The notes: generated by a model from the sequence alone, not told the origin. A stretch of DNA of 64,000 nt from JAFGJQ01 sp052034525 (GCA_052034525.1 JBPOIK010000202.1:1-64000), one strand, 5' to 3'; counted from the stretch's first letter, positions 24,070 to 33,827 are shown. Program-made: numbers and translations.

Positions 24070-25850
24070 TCCTGTGCCCTGACCACCAGCGGGTCGCCCG
24101 CGTCCACGCCGCGGCCGGCGTAACGGACGTCGTCGCAACACCGCAGCAGCGCGTCCAGCCGTTCGGCCACATCGGGCCGGACGCCCTTGTGGAGCAACGC
24201 CTCGACGGCGTCCGTCCGCGTCAGACCGGCGGTGGGAAGATTGCAGCGATCGGCCAAGTACCCGAGCACCGCGCCGGCCACGGCGTCCGCGACGTCCGCC
24301 CCGGCGCCGCCGCGTGCCGAAGCCAGCGCGCGAGACGCGTTCCGACGTGCCGTGCGGCGTCGTGCGTATGGCCGATCCGTCCGCAACCGCTCCTTCCGGC
24401 GCCGGCCGACCCACAACACGGCAAACAGCAAAGACGGCGCCGCCGCGATCGCCAGGGAAATCAGTCCCGGCTCGAACGACTGGTCCGCCAGCAACTCGGC
24501 GCTGCCGTAGTAGTTCGCAACGATCCCTCCGCTCAACTCCGTCAGATGGGTCGGTGTGGCAAGGCCCGGCCGGGCCTCCACAACCTCGGATACCGCCATC
24601 CGCCGGGCCGCTTCCACCTTGAGCGGAATCGGCCGGCTCCGCACCACCACGAACTTCTCCGTTTTCGTGTCGAAGTAGGCAAACGGAATGGGAGGAACCT
24701 CCGTCACCGATTCCGATTTCGCCCGGATGCTCTGCGTGAAGACCTTGGAATCACCCAGAACAGACCCCGCCAGCACTTCATCCGGCACCTGGAAACGCTC
24801 CGTCAGCTCGGGCACCTCCGCCAGGGCCGGCGCCTGCAGCAGATCCAGCCGCCCCTTGCCGCGCAACGTCATGGTCAGCGTGATCGGGTCGCCCACCCGC
24901 ACCTCCGTCGGCTTGGCGGTCACGCTGAGCGTGTATGGTTCCACCGCGCCTCGGAAGAAGGGCGGCTGGTCTTGCGTCGGGATGGCTTTCACGTCGATCG
25001 TCGGCGCGGCGGGCGACGCCTGCACCGGGCGGGCATCCGTCAATTGAAGCTGAGTTTCGAAAAAACCGCGCTGTCGCCGCAGACCGACCGGATAGTTCAC
25101 CACCACGCAGACATCGCCGACGCTCAGCGGCCCGGGACGCGCCGGCCAGCCGGTGGTACGGACCTCGTAGAGATAGTATCCGCGATCAACACCCTCGGAA
25201 TCGGCGCGCAGCACTTCCCGGCCGCGGGGCCGAACCCGGCGGCGGAGCATGTCGGTCAGCGACTCCTCGAACACGCCCCAGCGACTGTTCGCCGTGTCCA
25301 CCAGCGACCACATGTCGTCCTCGTCCAGCCGGACCCTCAGCGCTTTGTCGGTATACGGCCGAATCCAGATCTGCAGGACGAGCTCCAGGCTTTCTCCCAC
25401 GTACAACGAGTCACGGGCCCCTTCCACCGCCACGAACAGCAGGTCTCCGGTCTCCGACTTGACGGCCACCAGCTCGATGGGGTCCGTCTTGCGGATCTGG
25501 CCATCCACCTTCACGACGAAAGGGGGAACCTGAATCGTGCCGGCCCGCTCGGGTGTGACCGCAAACAGGTACGTAACCGTCTTCTCCTGCGACATCTGCC
25601 CGTTGATGATGGTGACGCGGGAGCTGGTTTGCGGCCCGGAGAGCAGGCGGATGGCGGCTCCATCCACGTCCGGCGGTTCCGGTACATCGTATGATTCCGC
25701 GTTGCGGATGGTCACCTGCACCTGCACCGGCTGGCCCACGTAAGCCTCCCGGCTGGAAACCTGAACCGTCACGTCGCCCGCGCGAGCGACATTTGCGCCG
25801 ACGAGTGCGACGATCAGGCTCAAAAGCCGGGCTGGCTGCGTCCGGTTCAT
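24036..25850 (-). CDS. batD: BatD (oxygen-tolerance) family protein
   Basis: 604 residues. Signal peptide (L-L-S-L-I-V-A-L-V-G-A-N-V-A-R-A), then repeated Ig-like beta domains starting V-T-V-Q-V-S-S-R-E-A-Y-V-G-Q-P-V-Q-V and again L-S-V-T-A-K-P-T-E-V-R-V-G-D-P-I-T-L, a membrane helix near residue 475 (G-L-I-S-L-A-I-A-A-A-P-S-L-L-F) and a basic, Ala-rich cytoplasmic tail. This is the BatD pattern. The ATG at 25850 overlaps the stop of batC (TGATG), indicating translational coupling. Likely part of the periplasmic Bat complex with BatA/BatB/BatC. Confidence 0.85.
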   Translation of the reverse strand: MNRTQPARLLSLIVALVGANVARAGDVTVQVSSREAYVGQPVQVQVTIRNAESYDVPEPPDVDGAAIRLLSGPQTSSRVTIINGQMSQEKTVTYLFAVTPERAGTIQVPPFVVKVDGQIRKTDPIELVAVKSETGDLLFVAVEGARDSLYVGESLELVLQIWIRPYTDKALRVRLDEDDMWSLVDTANSRWGVFEESLTDMLRRRVRPRGREVLRADSEGVDRGYYLYEVRTTGWPARPGPLSVGDVCVVVNYPVGLRRQRGFFETQLQLTDARPVQASPAAPTIDVKAIPTQDQPPFFRGAVEPYTLSVTAKPTEVRVGDPITLTMTLRGKGRLDLLQAPALAEVPELTERFQVPDEVLAGSVLGDSKVFTQSIRAKSESVTEVPPIPFAYFDTKTEKFVVVRSRPIPLKVEAARRMAVSEVVEARPGLATPTHLTELSGGIVANYYGSAELLADQSFEPGLISLAIAAAPSLLFAVLWVGRRRKERLRTDRPYARRRTARRNASRALASARGGAGADVADAVAGAVLGYLADRCNLPTAGLTRTDAVEALLHKGVRPDVAERLDALLRCCDDVRYAGRGVDAGDPLVVRAQECIRELERHSF

Positions 25851-26788
25851 CACCAATCCCTGTCCACCGGCGGGCGGCCGATCATTTCGCGCCGCCGCAG
25901 TTCGTCACGCCGCTCCCGCTCACGGTCACGAACCGCCTGAAGCAGCCGAGCGGCCTCTTCCCGCGTCATCTTCCGTTCCTGGGGCTCGGGCTTGCCCGCC
26001 GACTGCTGCTCCCGCGCATCCTGCGTTTCCTGGGGGTCGGCCGACTCCAGCTCGCCATTTTGCGGCGGCGATGATTGTTCCTGCTTCGACTGCTCCTGTT
26101 CACCGCCCGGTTGTTGCTCCTGTTGTTGTTCCTGTTGGCCGTCTTGCGATGGTTCCTGTTCCTGCCGGTCCTGGTCCTCGGACGGCTGGCTGCACTGCGA
26201 GGGCTGCGAGGTCGGCGGCTCCTCCTGTTTTTTTTCCTGCTCTTGTTTGAGTTTGTCCAGCAGGTCTTTGATCAACAGGTAGGCCGTCTCGATGTTGGCC
26301 CGGGCGTCCTGATCGGTCGGATCCAGTTCCAGCGCGTCCCGATAGTAGTTGATGGCGCGGCGCAGGTCTTCGATTGCTCCGGCATAATCGGTGAGCTTCT
26401 GCAGGGCCTGCGAATACGCACAATTGCCCAGGTTGTATTTCGCCTTCTGTTCCAGGGCGGAATCGCGCGTGGAAAGGGCCGACGCGAACGCCTCTTTCGC
26501 TCCGTCCCAATCGCCCAGCCGGTACAGCGCTACGCCGCGGTTGTAGGCCAGTTCCGACGATTCCGGAAAACTCACCTCTGCGTCCCGGAACCCCTCGAGC
26601 GCTTTGTCATACTCGCCTGCTTTCAGCGCGGCCAGCGACGCATCCACCTTCTGGCGCGCGGCCGCTTCCGTCTGTCCCCGCGCCGACGGCGCCGCCACCA
26701 CCAGCGCCAGCACGGCAATCCAGGCCTCGATGGTCCGGACGCCCCTTCGCAACGGGCGATTCATCCCTGGCCACTCGCCATTCGCCAT
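25850..26788 (-). CDS. batC: BatC-like TPR protein with Gln/Glu-rich tail
   Basis: 312 residues. Signal-like N-terminus, at least three TPR units (Y-N-R-G-V-A-L-Y-R-L-G-D-W-D-G-A-K-E-A-F; Y-N-L-G-N-C-A-Y; I-N-Y-Y-R-D-A-L-E-L-D-P), then a long low-complexity Gln/Glu/Pro/Ser region and a basic tail (R-D-R-E-R-E-R-R-D-E-L-R-R-R-E). The TPR module is the BatB/C scaffold partner of the VWA proteins. The ATG at 26788 has GGAG 8 bases upstream and lies in a run of ATGGCGA repeats; an ATG at 26764 would remove eight residues. It overlaps batD by one base. Confidence 0.82.
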   Translation of the reverse strand: MANGEWPGMNRPLRRGVRTIEAWIAVLALVVAAPSARGQTEAAARQKVDASLAALKAGEYDKALEGFRDAEVSFPESSELAYNRGVALYRLGDWDGAKEAFASALSTRDSALEQKAKYNLGNCAYSQALQKLTDYAGAIEDLRRAINYYRDALELDPTDQDARANIETAYLLIKDLLDKLKQEQEKKQEEPPTSQPSQCSQPSEDQDRQEQEPSQDGQQEQQQEQQPGGEQEQSKQEQSSPPQNGELESADPQETQDAREQQSAGKPEPQERKMTREEAARLLQAVRDRERERRDELRRREMIGRPPVDRDW

Positions 26789-26796
26789 TCGCCATT
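26776..26796. repeat. Three tandem 7-bp repeats at the batC start
   Basis: CGCCATT is repeated three times exactly (read on the minus strand as ATGGCGA-type units). Each unit carries an ATG in a different frame; only the one at 26788 opens batC. Since 7 is not a multiple of 3, a unit gain or loss would change which ATG sits at the right distance from GGAG. Confidence 0.8.
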
Positions 26797-26801
26797 CTCC
26801 G

Positions 26802-27818
26802 TCAGAACGCTTTCCGTGCCGCCCGCCGCTTCGCGATCAGCGTCTCCAGCATGAGCACCGCCAGCGCCGCTCCCGCGAACCACATGAACCGCGGAATCAG
26901 CACCCGTTTCTGAGACACTTCCAGCTCCCGCTCGCGGACCTTCGCGTTGATCACCCGGTATACCTCCCGGAAATCGAGGTCCCGCGTGGCCGCCCCAAAA
27001 TACGCTCCGCCGGCGACGGCGGCCATTTCCTCAAGGTCTTTGGGGTTCATGCGGGACCAGATTTCCTGCCCGTCGTGCACCAGGTACCGCCGCCCCCCGG
27101 CGTCGACGGGGATGCGTGCGCCCTGTCGCGGATCCCCGAGTCCGACCGTGAACACGCGAATGCCCTGCTTCTCATACGCCGACTGGGCCGCCTCCACCGG
27201 GTAGCTTTCGTGGTCTTCCCCGTCCGTGATGACCAGAACGGCCTTGTGCTCTTTGATGCGGTCCACGAAGCTGTCCGCCGCCAGCCGGACGGCGTCGCCG
27301 ATCAGAGTCCCGCCGCGCGGCGCGCTCCTGATGTCCACCTCGTCCAGCACCATGCGGAACGCGCCGTAATTGATGGTCAGCGGACACGCCAGCGACGGCG
27401 CTCCGGCGAACGTCACCAGGCCGATCCGATCGCCCGACAGCACATCCAGCAGGTCTTTCAATTCCGTTTTCGCCCGCTCCAGGCGGTTGGGGGCAATATC
27501 CTCCGCCAGCATCGAACGCGACACGTCCAGCACGACCATCAGATCGATGCCCTTGCGGGGCAAGGTCCGGTATTCCTGACCCCAGCGCGGACCCGTCGCG
27601 GCCACCGCCAGCAGCGCCGCCGCCGCCAGCACCAGGCCCGCCTTGATCCGCTGACGGCCGGGGCTCACATGCGGCACCAGGTGCGTCAGAAGGTTCACGC
27701 TGGCGAACCGGCGCAGCGCCTGCGCCCGGCGGGCGAACCCGTAGATGAACACCAGCCCCAGCACCGGCACCAGCCAGAGCAGGTGAAGCAACTCGCGATG
27801 TTCAAACGTCTCCGACAC
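26802..27818 (-). CDS. batB: BatB-like von Willebrand factor A-domain membrane protein
   Basis: 338 residues, started by GTG. Two N-terminal membrane helices (L-L-W-L-V-P-V-L-G-L-V-F-I-Y and A-G-L-V-L-A-A-A-A-L-L-A-V-A-A), a VWA domain with an intact MIDAS metal site (D-V-S-R-S-M; later the T in P-R-G-G-T-L-I-G-D-A and the D in V-I-T-D-G-E-D-H), and a C-terminal membrane helix. Gene order and layout match Bat VWA proteins; whether it is A or B is assigned by position. The VWA domain is probably periplasmic and binds partner proteins through a metal ion. Confidence 0.87.
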   Translation of the reverse strand: MSETFEHRELLHLLWLVPVLGLVFIYGFARRAQALRRFASVNLLTHLVPHVSPGRQRIKAGLVLAAAALLAVAATGPRWGQEYRTLPRKGIDLMVVLDVSRSMLAEDIAPNRLERAKTELKDLLDVLSGDRIGLVTFAGAPSLACPLTINYGAFRMVLDEVDIRSAPRGGTLIGDAVRLAADSFVDRIKEHKAVLVITDGEDHESYPVEAAQSAYEKQGIRVFTVGLGDPRQGARIPVDAGGRRYLVHDGQEIWSRMNPKDLEEMAAVAGGAYFGAATRDLDFREVYRVINAKVRERELEVSQKRVLIPRFMWFAGAALAVLMLETLIAKRRAARKAF

Positions 27819-27848
27819 CGGTTCGAAACCCCTCTGTCCGCATCCGCG

Positions 27849-28970
27849 CTACGGCACCCGCCGGAACACTGTGTTGGCCAGCAGCACTTCCAGAACGAGC
27901 AGACCCAGCGCCATCAGCAGCAGCGACGGCAAGCGCCATTTGCCCAGCGAGACCGGCGCCGTCGCCAGGTCGCGACGCGCGGCATACCGCTTCTCTTCCA
28001 GCTTCACACGCTCCAACTGGTCAATCTGGGAATAAATCTCTTTGAGCGAATCCGTGTCGGTCGCACGGAAGTACCGGCCGCCCGTGGACGCGGCGATTTC
28101 CTTCAGCGCATCCTCGTCAATGCTCACCGGCTGCGCGATCAGTTGCTCCCGGCCGAACAGATCGATCATGGGCATGGGCGCCATGCCCTTCGTGCCGGCC
28201 CCGATGGTATAGATTTTGATGCCGAAGGCCGCCGCCATCTCCGCCGCCCGTTCCGGGGAAATATCGCCCCGGTTGTTCTCCCCGTCCGTCAGCAACACCA
28301 TGATTCTGCTTTTGATCCGGGCCGCCTCCATCCGGCTCTGACGTTCATCCAGGTCACGGAACTTCTCGACAGCCAGCGCAATCGCTTCTCCGATGGCCGT
28401 GCCGTCCTCCTCGCGGCCTTCCCGCCGGACGTCGACAATCTCCGTCTGTTGGAGCGTTTCCAGCAGATACGCGTGGTCCAGTGTCAGCGGGCATCGGCTG
28501 TCCGCAAATCCGGCAAACACGATCATTCCGATCAGATCGTCACCCCGGCCCCGAAGCTCCCGGCCATCGCCCTCGACGAACTCCCGCACGACGCGCTTGA
28601 CGGCGGCCAGACGGTCGACCGGTTTGCCCGCGATGCGGAAGTCCATCGCCCTCATGCTGCCGGATCGGTCCACCAGCAACTGGATGGCGATGCCTTCGGA
28701 GAAAACGCGGGCCTGTTCGTCTTCGGCCTGCGGGCGGGCCAGGCAGACCGCCAGCAGCACGACGACCAGCGATCGCAACAACGGCACGAGGAATCGCAGT
28801 CGGACACGCAGGCTCCCTCTCGAACCGCGCAGCAGAGCCAGCGACGAGAACCGCACGGACGCCCGGCCTGCCTGCCGCCACCATCGCCACCAGATCAGCG
28901 GCACCAGCAGCATCAGCAGCAGGCACCACGGCGCACCGAACCAATCCCGGAACTCGGACCACCAGGTCAT
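27849..28970 (-). CDS. batA: BatA-like von Willebrand factor A-domain membrane protein
   Basis: 373 residues. N-terminal membrane segments (W-C-L-L-L-M-L-L-V-P-L-I-W-W and L-R-S-L-V-V-V-L-L-A-V-C-L-A), a VWA domain with MIDAS residues D-R-S-G-S-M, T in E-D-G-T-A-I-G-E-A and L-L-T-D-G-E-N-N, and a C-terminal membrane helix (L-L-L-M-A-L-G-L-L-V-L-E-V-L-L). The ATG overlaps the stop of the upstream gene as ATGA. It is paralogous to the next gene, batB, and the two probably form the metal-dependent core of the Bat complex. Confidence 0.88.
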   Translation of the reverse strand: MTWWSEFRDWFGAPWCLLLMLLVPLIWWRWWRQAGRASVRFSSLALLRGSRGSLRVRLRFLVPLLRSLVVVLLAVCLARPQAEDEQARVFSEGIAIQLLVDRSGSMRAMDFRIAGKPVDRLAAVKRVVREFVEGDGRELRGRGDDLIGMIVFAGFADSRCPLTLDHAYLLETLQQTEIVDVRREGREEDGTAIGEAIALAVEKFRDLDERQSRMEAARIKSRIMVLLTDGENNRGDISPERAAEMAAAFGIKIYTIGAGTKGMAPMPMIDLFGREQLIAQPVSIDEDALKEIAASTGGRYFRATDTDSLKEIYSQIDQLERVKLEEKRYAARRDLATAPVSLGKWRLPSLLLMALGLLVLEVLLANTVFRRVP

Positions 28971-30079
28971 GCGGCCGCCTCCTGGAGCGTCTGCGGCCCG
29001 TCGGACGCCGCGTCGGGCTGGCGCGTCTGCTCCACGAAATCACGCGCGGAGTGAAACGCCCGTTCGATCTCCTCGCTCACCGGCTGGTATCGGGCATATT
29101 TCACCAGGTCGCATGCCTGCAGAAACGCGGCCAGCAACGACTTGTGGCCTCCCCGTATCCGCGGGCTCTCGTGCGCCGCCGCCAGGAACTCTTCCGTCGT
29201 CTGCTCCGCAGCCTTCAGGCCGAACCGCAGCTCGATATAAATCCGCGTGATCTCGCTGAGCCGGTAGAAGAACTCCCGCACCAGCCCCTGCTCGATCCAC
29301 TGCTCGTCCAGCAGGGCGCGAAGCTGGTCGAACGCCCAATCGTGCGGGGCCTGCGGCCGCAGGGCCCTTCTGCGGGCGCGACGGACAAGCCAGAGCGTCG
29401 CCACAACGACGCCGGCCACGATCGCCGCGCCCGCCGCGCTCCATTTCGCGATTGCCTTCCACCGTTCGGCCGACCAGGGCGGCACCGGCAGCGGGACGGC
29501 GTCTTTGATGTCGCGAAATTGCGTGGGGTCCACGTCCCCTTTGACGAGCGATCGGACATCGATGGGAATCGCCTCGGTGCTCAAGGTGCCCTCAATGGGA
29601 GTCGCCGACGGGTCGTCGGCCGTTTTCCGCGCATCGCGGAACTGCACGGACATGGCCGGTACGCTGTATTGGCCGGACAGAAAGATGTCCAAGTCGTATT
29701 GCTGCTCCCACCGGGGCCGCGCGGCGTCCGGCTGCGGTTTGGACTCCACGAACCCTCGGATCTGAAACTCGCCCAGGTTCTCGCCAAACTGCGGCAGGGT
29801 CACCTCGACGCCGGGTTCCGCCTCCACCGTCAGGGTTAGGGTAAGCGACTCCGCGATGCTCACCTTGTCCTTGCTGCACGCGACGGTCATTCGGACCGGC
29901 CCGCGCTGGGCCTCCCGCGTCACCGGCCGGGCCGCTTCCGCGGCGGCGGGTTCCTTCTTTCCCGCCTCACCGCAGCCGCCGATCAGACAGAGCACCACCC
30001 CGAGCACGCCGGCCCATCCGGGGCCGACCCCTCGGTGCGGAAGACGCGCGGGACTCGATTGTCCGATCCGCCCTGTCAC
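28967..30079 (-). CDS. Lipoprotein with single membrane helix, DUF4381/BatD-like
   Basis: 370 residues, started by GTG that overlaps the previous stop (GTGA). A hydrophobic run ends in a lipobox (L-C-L-I-G-G-C). A BatD-like beta domain follows (V-T-L-P-Q-F-G-E-N-L-G-E-F), then a membrane helix around residues 210-230 (A-A-G-A-A-I-V-A-G-V-V-V-A-T-L-W-L-V) and a basic-then-helical cytoplasmic part with F-F-Y-R-L-S-E-I-T-R-I-Y-I-E-L-R-F, characteristic of the DUF4381-type proteins found in Bat/MoxR operons. Having both a lipobox and an internal helix is unusual; the first helix may simply be a signal sequence. Confidence 0.7.
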   Translation of the reverse strand: MTGRIGQSSPARLPHRGVGPGWAGVLGVVLCLIGGCGEAGKKEPAAAEAARPVTREAQRGPVRMTVACSKDKVSIAESLTLTLTVEAEPGVEVTLPQFGENLGEFQIRGFVESKPQPDAARPRWEQQYDLDIFLSGQYSVPAMSVQFRDARKTADDPSATPIEGTLSTEAIPIDVRSLVKGDVDPTQFRDIKDAVPLPVPPWSAERWKAIAKWSAAGAAIVAGVVVATLWLVRRARRRALRPQAPHDWAFDQLRALLDEQWIEQGLVREFFYRLSEITRIYIELRFGLKAAEQTTEEFLAAAHESPRIRGGHKSLLAAFLQACDLVKYARYQPVSEEIERAFHSARDFVEQTRQPDAASDGPQTLQEAAA

Positions 30080-31491
30080 GGCGTTTTTGTCTCCGGGGTT
30101 GCCGCCGACCCGCCCAGGGAGAACGCTTCCGGATACATTTTGACGCCGGCGGCTTCCATCAACTGTCCGATGAACTGCTCGGTGACCTCCTGGCGTCGCG
30201 CCAGTCGCGTGTCGTACTCCACCCGGTCGCGCACCTCATCCAGCGACCGTTCCTGGCGGGCCGTGCGATCGAGCACCTTGATCGCTTCCCACCCCGCCGC
30301 GCTGCGATACGGTTCGGCCAGTACGTCCCCCGGGGCGGCCGCCCAGATGAGGCCGTGGAGTCTGGCGTCCGACCCGATTCCCGGCACCAGGTCGCCTTGC
30401 TCGAGCACGGGGCGGGGTAATTCGCCGCCGTTGTCGCGTGTTTGGGCATCGCCCGAGTTTTCACGAGCCAGCTCCGCGAAATCCTCGCCCGCCCGGGCCC
30501 GTTCGAGCAGGGCCTGGGCCTCCTCCTGCGTTCCACACAGGATGCGCGCCGCGCGGGTCGTGCCGGCATCGGCGTAACGATCCTTGTTCGCTTCGTAGAA
30601 CCGTTGGATGTCCGCCTCCGTGACCGTCGCCCGTTTGCTGATCTCCTCGCCAATCAGCGTATCCGCCAGCATCGCGTCGGCGGTCGCCACCAGCCGTTCG
30701 CGGAACTCCGCCGACTCCTCAAGGCCACGCTTGCGGGCCTCGTTTGCGATCACCCGCGTCATTACGATCTGCTGCAAGTGCCGGGCCTTGGCCTGGGGGT
30801 CCGCCAGGCGCTCGTACGCGCGCTGTCGGGCGGCGTCGGCCTCCGCGGGCGTCAGGCCCCACTGCGATCGGACGGCCATCTCCACCTGCGCGGCCACGAT
30901 CCGGTCGAAATCCGCCACCGTGATCTTCTCGCCGCTGACCTCCGCCACAACCTGCCGGCCGACCAGCTCCGCGCCGCGTGCGTCCGGCGACGCGCGCTCC
31001 GCCATCTCACGCGACAGGTCGCCGTATTGTCCCAGTGCGCGGAAGCACTCGCGCACCCGGACGGTAATCGTGCGGGACAGGTCTTCATCCTGTACCCCTT
31101 GCCGTTCCAGCAGCCGCTCCGCACGGTAGTATTCGTGGATGGCGCCGTCGTAATCGCCGGAGTCCTGCTTGAGCTTGCCGATCTGGAGCATCACCTTCGC
31201 CGCCTCCGGACCGGTGAGGGCCGCTTCTTGCAGGTACGCATTCCAGGCCGAAACGGCGGCCTGCGGCAGGTTCTTGTCCTCCAGCCGCAGCGCCAGGGCG
31301 CGCTGATCGTCTGGCGTCAGCAGGCGGTACGACGCCGGTCCGGCCGGCTGGCTGCGCTTCGGCAGCGTCATCACGACGATCACCTGGAGCACCAGCAGGA
31401 TGAGCACCAGCGCGACGATCAACCCGACAGCCGCCCCGGACCCCGTACGGGGCGGGCGCTGCGGAAGCTGCAGGTTCGGCATTTTCGTCAT
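30076..31491 (-). CDS. Parvulin-type peptidyl-prolyl isomerase, membrane-anchored
   Basis: 471 residues. N-terminal membrane anchor (G-L-I-V-A-L-V-L-I-L-L-V-L-Q-V-I-V-V), a TPR-like helical segment, a SurA/PrsA-type N-terminal chaperone region, and a parvulin domain at about 290-400 (A-R-I-L-C-G-T-Q-E-E-A-Q-A-L-L; D-F-A-E-L-A-R-E-N-S-G-D; N-G-G-E-L; A-G-W-E-A-I-K-V-L). It probably assists folding of exported proteins. Its place inside a Bat operon, 2 bases after the DUF58 gene and overlapping the lipoprotein gene by 4 bases, suggests it serves the Bat proteins; this is inference. Confidence 0.8.
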   Translation of the reverse strand: MTKMPNLQLPQRPPRTGSGAAVGLIVALVLILLVLQVIVVMTLPKRSQPAGPASYRLLTPDDQRALALRLEDKNLPQAAVSAWNAYLQEAALTGPEAAKVMLQIGKLKQDSGDYDGAIHEYYRAERLLERQGVQDEDLSRTITVRVRECFRALGQYGDLSREMAERASPDARGAELVGRQVVAEVSGEKITVADFDRIVAAQVEMAVRSQWGLTPAEADAARQRAYERLADPQAKARHLQQIVMTRVIANEARKRGLEESAEFRERLVATADAMLADTLIGEEISKRATVTEADIQRFYEANKDRYADAGTTRAARILCGTQEEAQALLERARAGEDFAELARENSGDAQTRDNGGELPRPVLEQGDLVPGIGSDARLHGLIWAAAPGDVLAEPYRSAAGWEAIKVLDRTARQERSLDEVRDRVEYDTRLARRQEVTEQFIGQLMEAAGVKMYPEAFSLGGSAATPETKTP

Positions 31492-31493
31492 GG

Positions 31494-32369
31494 TTACAAT
31501 CTGGCCTCCCGGGCCCGGAAAAACTTCACCAGCGGCTCCACAAACGACTCGCCCGTCTGAACGCGAATCGCGTCTATGTTCATCCGGCGGAACATCCGGT
31601 CCCGCGCCTCCCGCAGCATGGCGGCGTCCGCTTCGTATTGCCGCCGCAGACCCCGGCTGCCGGTATCAACAACCATCACGTCACCCGCCTCCGCGTCCAG
31701 CAGCTCAATCAGCCCGACGTCCGGCAGTTGGGTCTCCCATCGGTCCGAGACGGCCACCGGAATCATGTCGTGCCGGCGACGGGCCACCCGCAGACCCTGC
31801 TCGTAGCCGGCGGCCAGAAAATCGCTGACCAGAAAAACCACCGCCCGCCGGGTGGTCACCTTGTTGAGGTAGTCCAGCGCGCCGGCCACGTTGGTGCCAC
31901 GTCCTTTCGGTTCGTGGTACAGCACCTCCCGAATGACCCGCAACACGTGCCTTGTGCCTTTTTTGGCCGGCACGAACTTCTCCACCTCGTCGGAGAAGAT
32001 GATCAACCCGACCTTGTCGTTGTTGCGGATGGCGGAAAACGCCAGCGTGGCGCACACCTCCGCCACCAGCTCCCGCTTGAGCTGCCCCAATGAGCCGAAC
32101 CCGAGCGAGCGGCTCACATCCACCAGCAGCATGACCGTCAGTTCCCGCTCCTCGCGGTAAAGTTTGACGAAAGGGGCTCCGTACCGGGCCGATACGTTCC
32201 AGTCGATGGTGCGCACCTCGTCCCCGATCTGGTACGGCCGGACCTCCTCGAACTCCATCCCCCGCCCCTTGAACGCGGAATGATACTGCCCCGCCAGCAC
32301 CTCGTCGGCCATGTGGGACGTGCGGATCTGAATGCGGCGGATCTTTTTCAGAAGTTCCTTGGGTATCAT
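31494..32369 (-). CDS. DUF58-domain protein of the MoxR/Bat system
   Basis: 291 residues, cytoplasmic. It has the DUF58 core G-R-G-M-E-F-E-E-V-R-P-Y-Q-I-G-D-E-V-R-T-I-D-W-N split over residues 36-58 followed by a VWA-like fold (L-L-V-D-V-S-R-S-L-G-F-G-S). DUF58 proteins nearly always sit after moxR. The ATG at 32369 matches the family N-terminus (M-I-P-K-E-L-L-K-K-I-R); its ribosome binding site is weak. Unusually, a 459-base interval with a decayed gene separates it from moxR, so it may depend on read-through or on a new promoter. Confidence 0.9.
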   Translation of the reverse strand: MIPKELLKKIRRIQIRTSHMADEVLAGQYHSAFKGRGMEFEEVRPYQIGDEVRTIDWNVSARYGAPFVKLYREERELTVMLLVDVSRSLGFGSLGQLKRELVAEVCATLAFSAIRNNDKVGLIIFSDEVEKFVPAKKGTRHVLRVIREVLYHEPKGRGTNVAGALDYLNKVTTRRAVVFLVSDFLAAGYEQGLRVARRRHDMIPVAVSDRWETQLPDVGLIELLDAEAGDVMVVDTGSRGLRRQYEADAAMLREARDRMFRRMNIDAIRVQTGESFVEPLVKFFRAREARL

Positions 32370-32382
32370 TACCGCGTAGCCA

Positions 32383-32423
32383 AACGCAAAAACGCCAAAA
32401 CGCAGAAACACGAAAACGCAGAA
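32383..32423 (+). repeat. A-rich AAACGC repeat, left boundary of inserted interval
   Basis: Contains AAACGCAAAA (32383-32392) and two copies of AAACGCAGAA (32398-32407 and 32414-32423). These are the inverse of TTCTGCGTTT at 32818-32827 on the other side of the IVP remnant. The composition differs sharply from the GC-rich surroundings. Confidence 0.7.
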
Positions 32424-32448
32424 AAACGGATGCACCCGCCTACGTCAG

Positions 32449-32810
32449 CTCTCGACGCGCATTCTAGTTCTTCGTTGACGCGATGAACCTCCGGGTCACT
32501 GCAGCATCCGGGCTCGCTCGCTCAGCCTCAGCCAGTACCGCGTCTCTCCTGTCTCTTTTCGAGCCACATCACAGCAGTAAGCGAAATCCGAATCACTGAA
32601 CGCGTGGTCGGCTTCCCATACATTCGCACCCACGGATGTTCCGCTCCGAACGAGCTGACGAAGAGTCGCTCTGCCCTTGTCCAGTCACGGCAGATCATCG
32701 ACGATGTCCAGAATGGCCACGCCGAAGCCCGGCGTCCTCTCCGCCAAGTCTCCCTGAATCCGCGTCAAGTCCACTCGCGCCTTCCGCCAGCGACTCGGTG
32801 CTTCCGCGTT
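32449..32810 (-). pseudogene. Decayed four-helix-bundle (23S rRNA intervening-sequence protein, IVP) gene
   Basis: Read on the minus strand, one frame gives G-D-L-A-E-R-T-P-G-F-G-V-A-I-L-D-I-V-D-D, L-P, an in-frame TGA (32687-32685), then L-R-Q-L-V-R-S-G-T-S-V-G-A-N-V-W-E-A-D and E-T-G-E-T-R-Y-W-L-R-L. These match the IVP/S23 four-helix-bundle family (TIGR02436): R-S-G-T-S-x-G-A-N and E-T-x-Y-W-L are its landmarks. A second stop follows at 32498-32496, after which the expected tail (R-R-F-I-A-S-T-K-N) appears in another frame. No start codon remains. The gene is therefore broken by at least one nonsense change and one frameshift. Family members occur in 23S rRNA intervening sequences and as solo genes; function is unknown. 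It separates moxR from the DUF58 gene. Confidence 0.8.
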
Positions 32811-32827
32811 TCACTGCTTCTGCGTTT
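32802..32827 (+). repeat. TTCTGCGTTT repeat, right boundary of inserted interval
   Basis: TTCCGCGTTT (32802-32811) and TTCTGCGTTT (32818-32827) are inverse copies of the AAACGC(A/G)GAA units at 32383-32423. The right copy ends two bases before the stop codon of moxR, so the interval neatly fills the moxR-DUF58 gap. Confidence 0.7.
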
Positions 32828-32828
32828 C

Positions 32829-33827
<999 letters not shown>

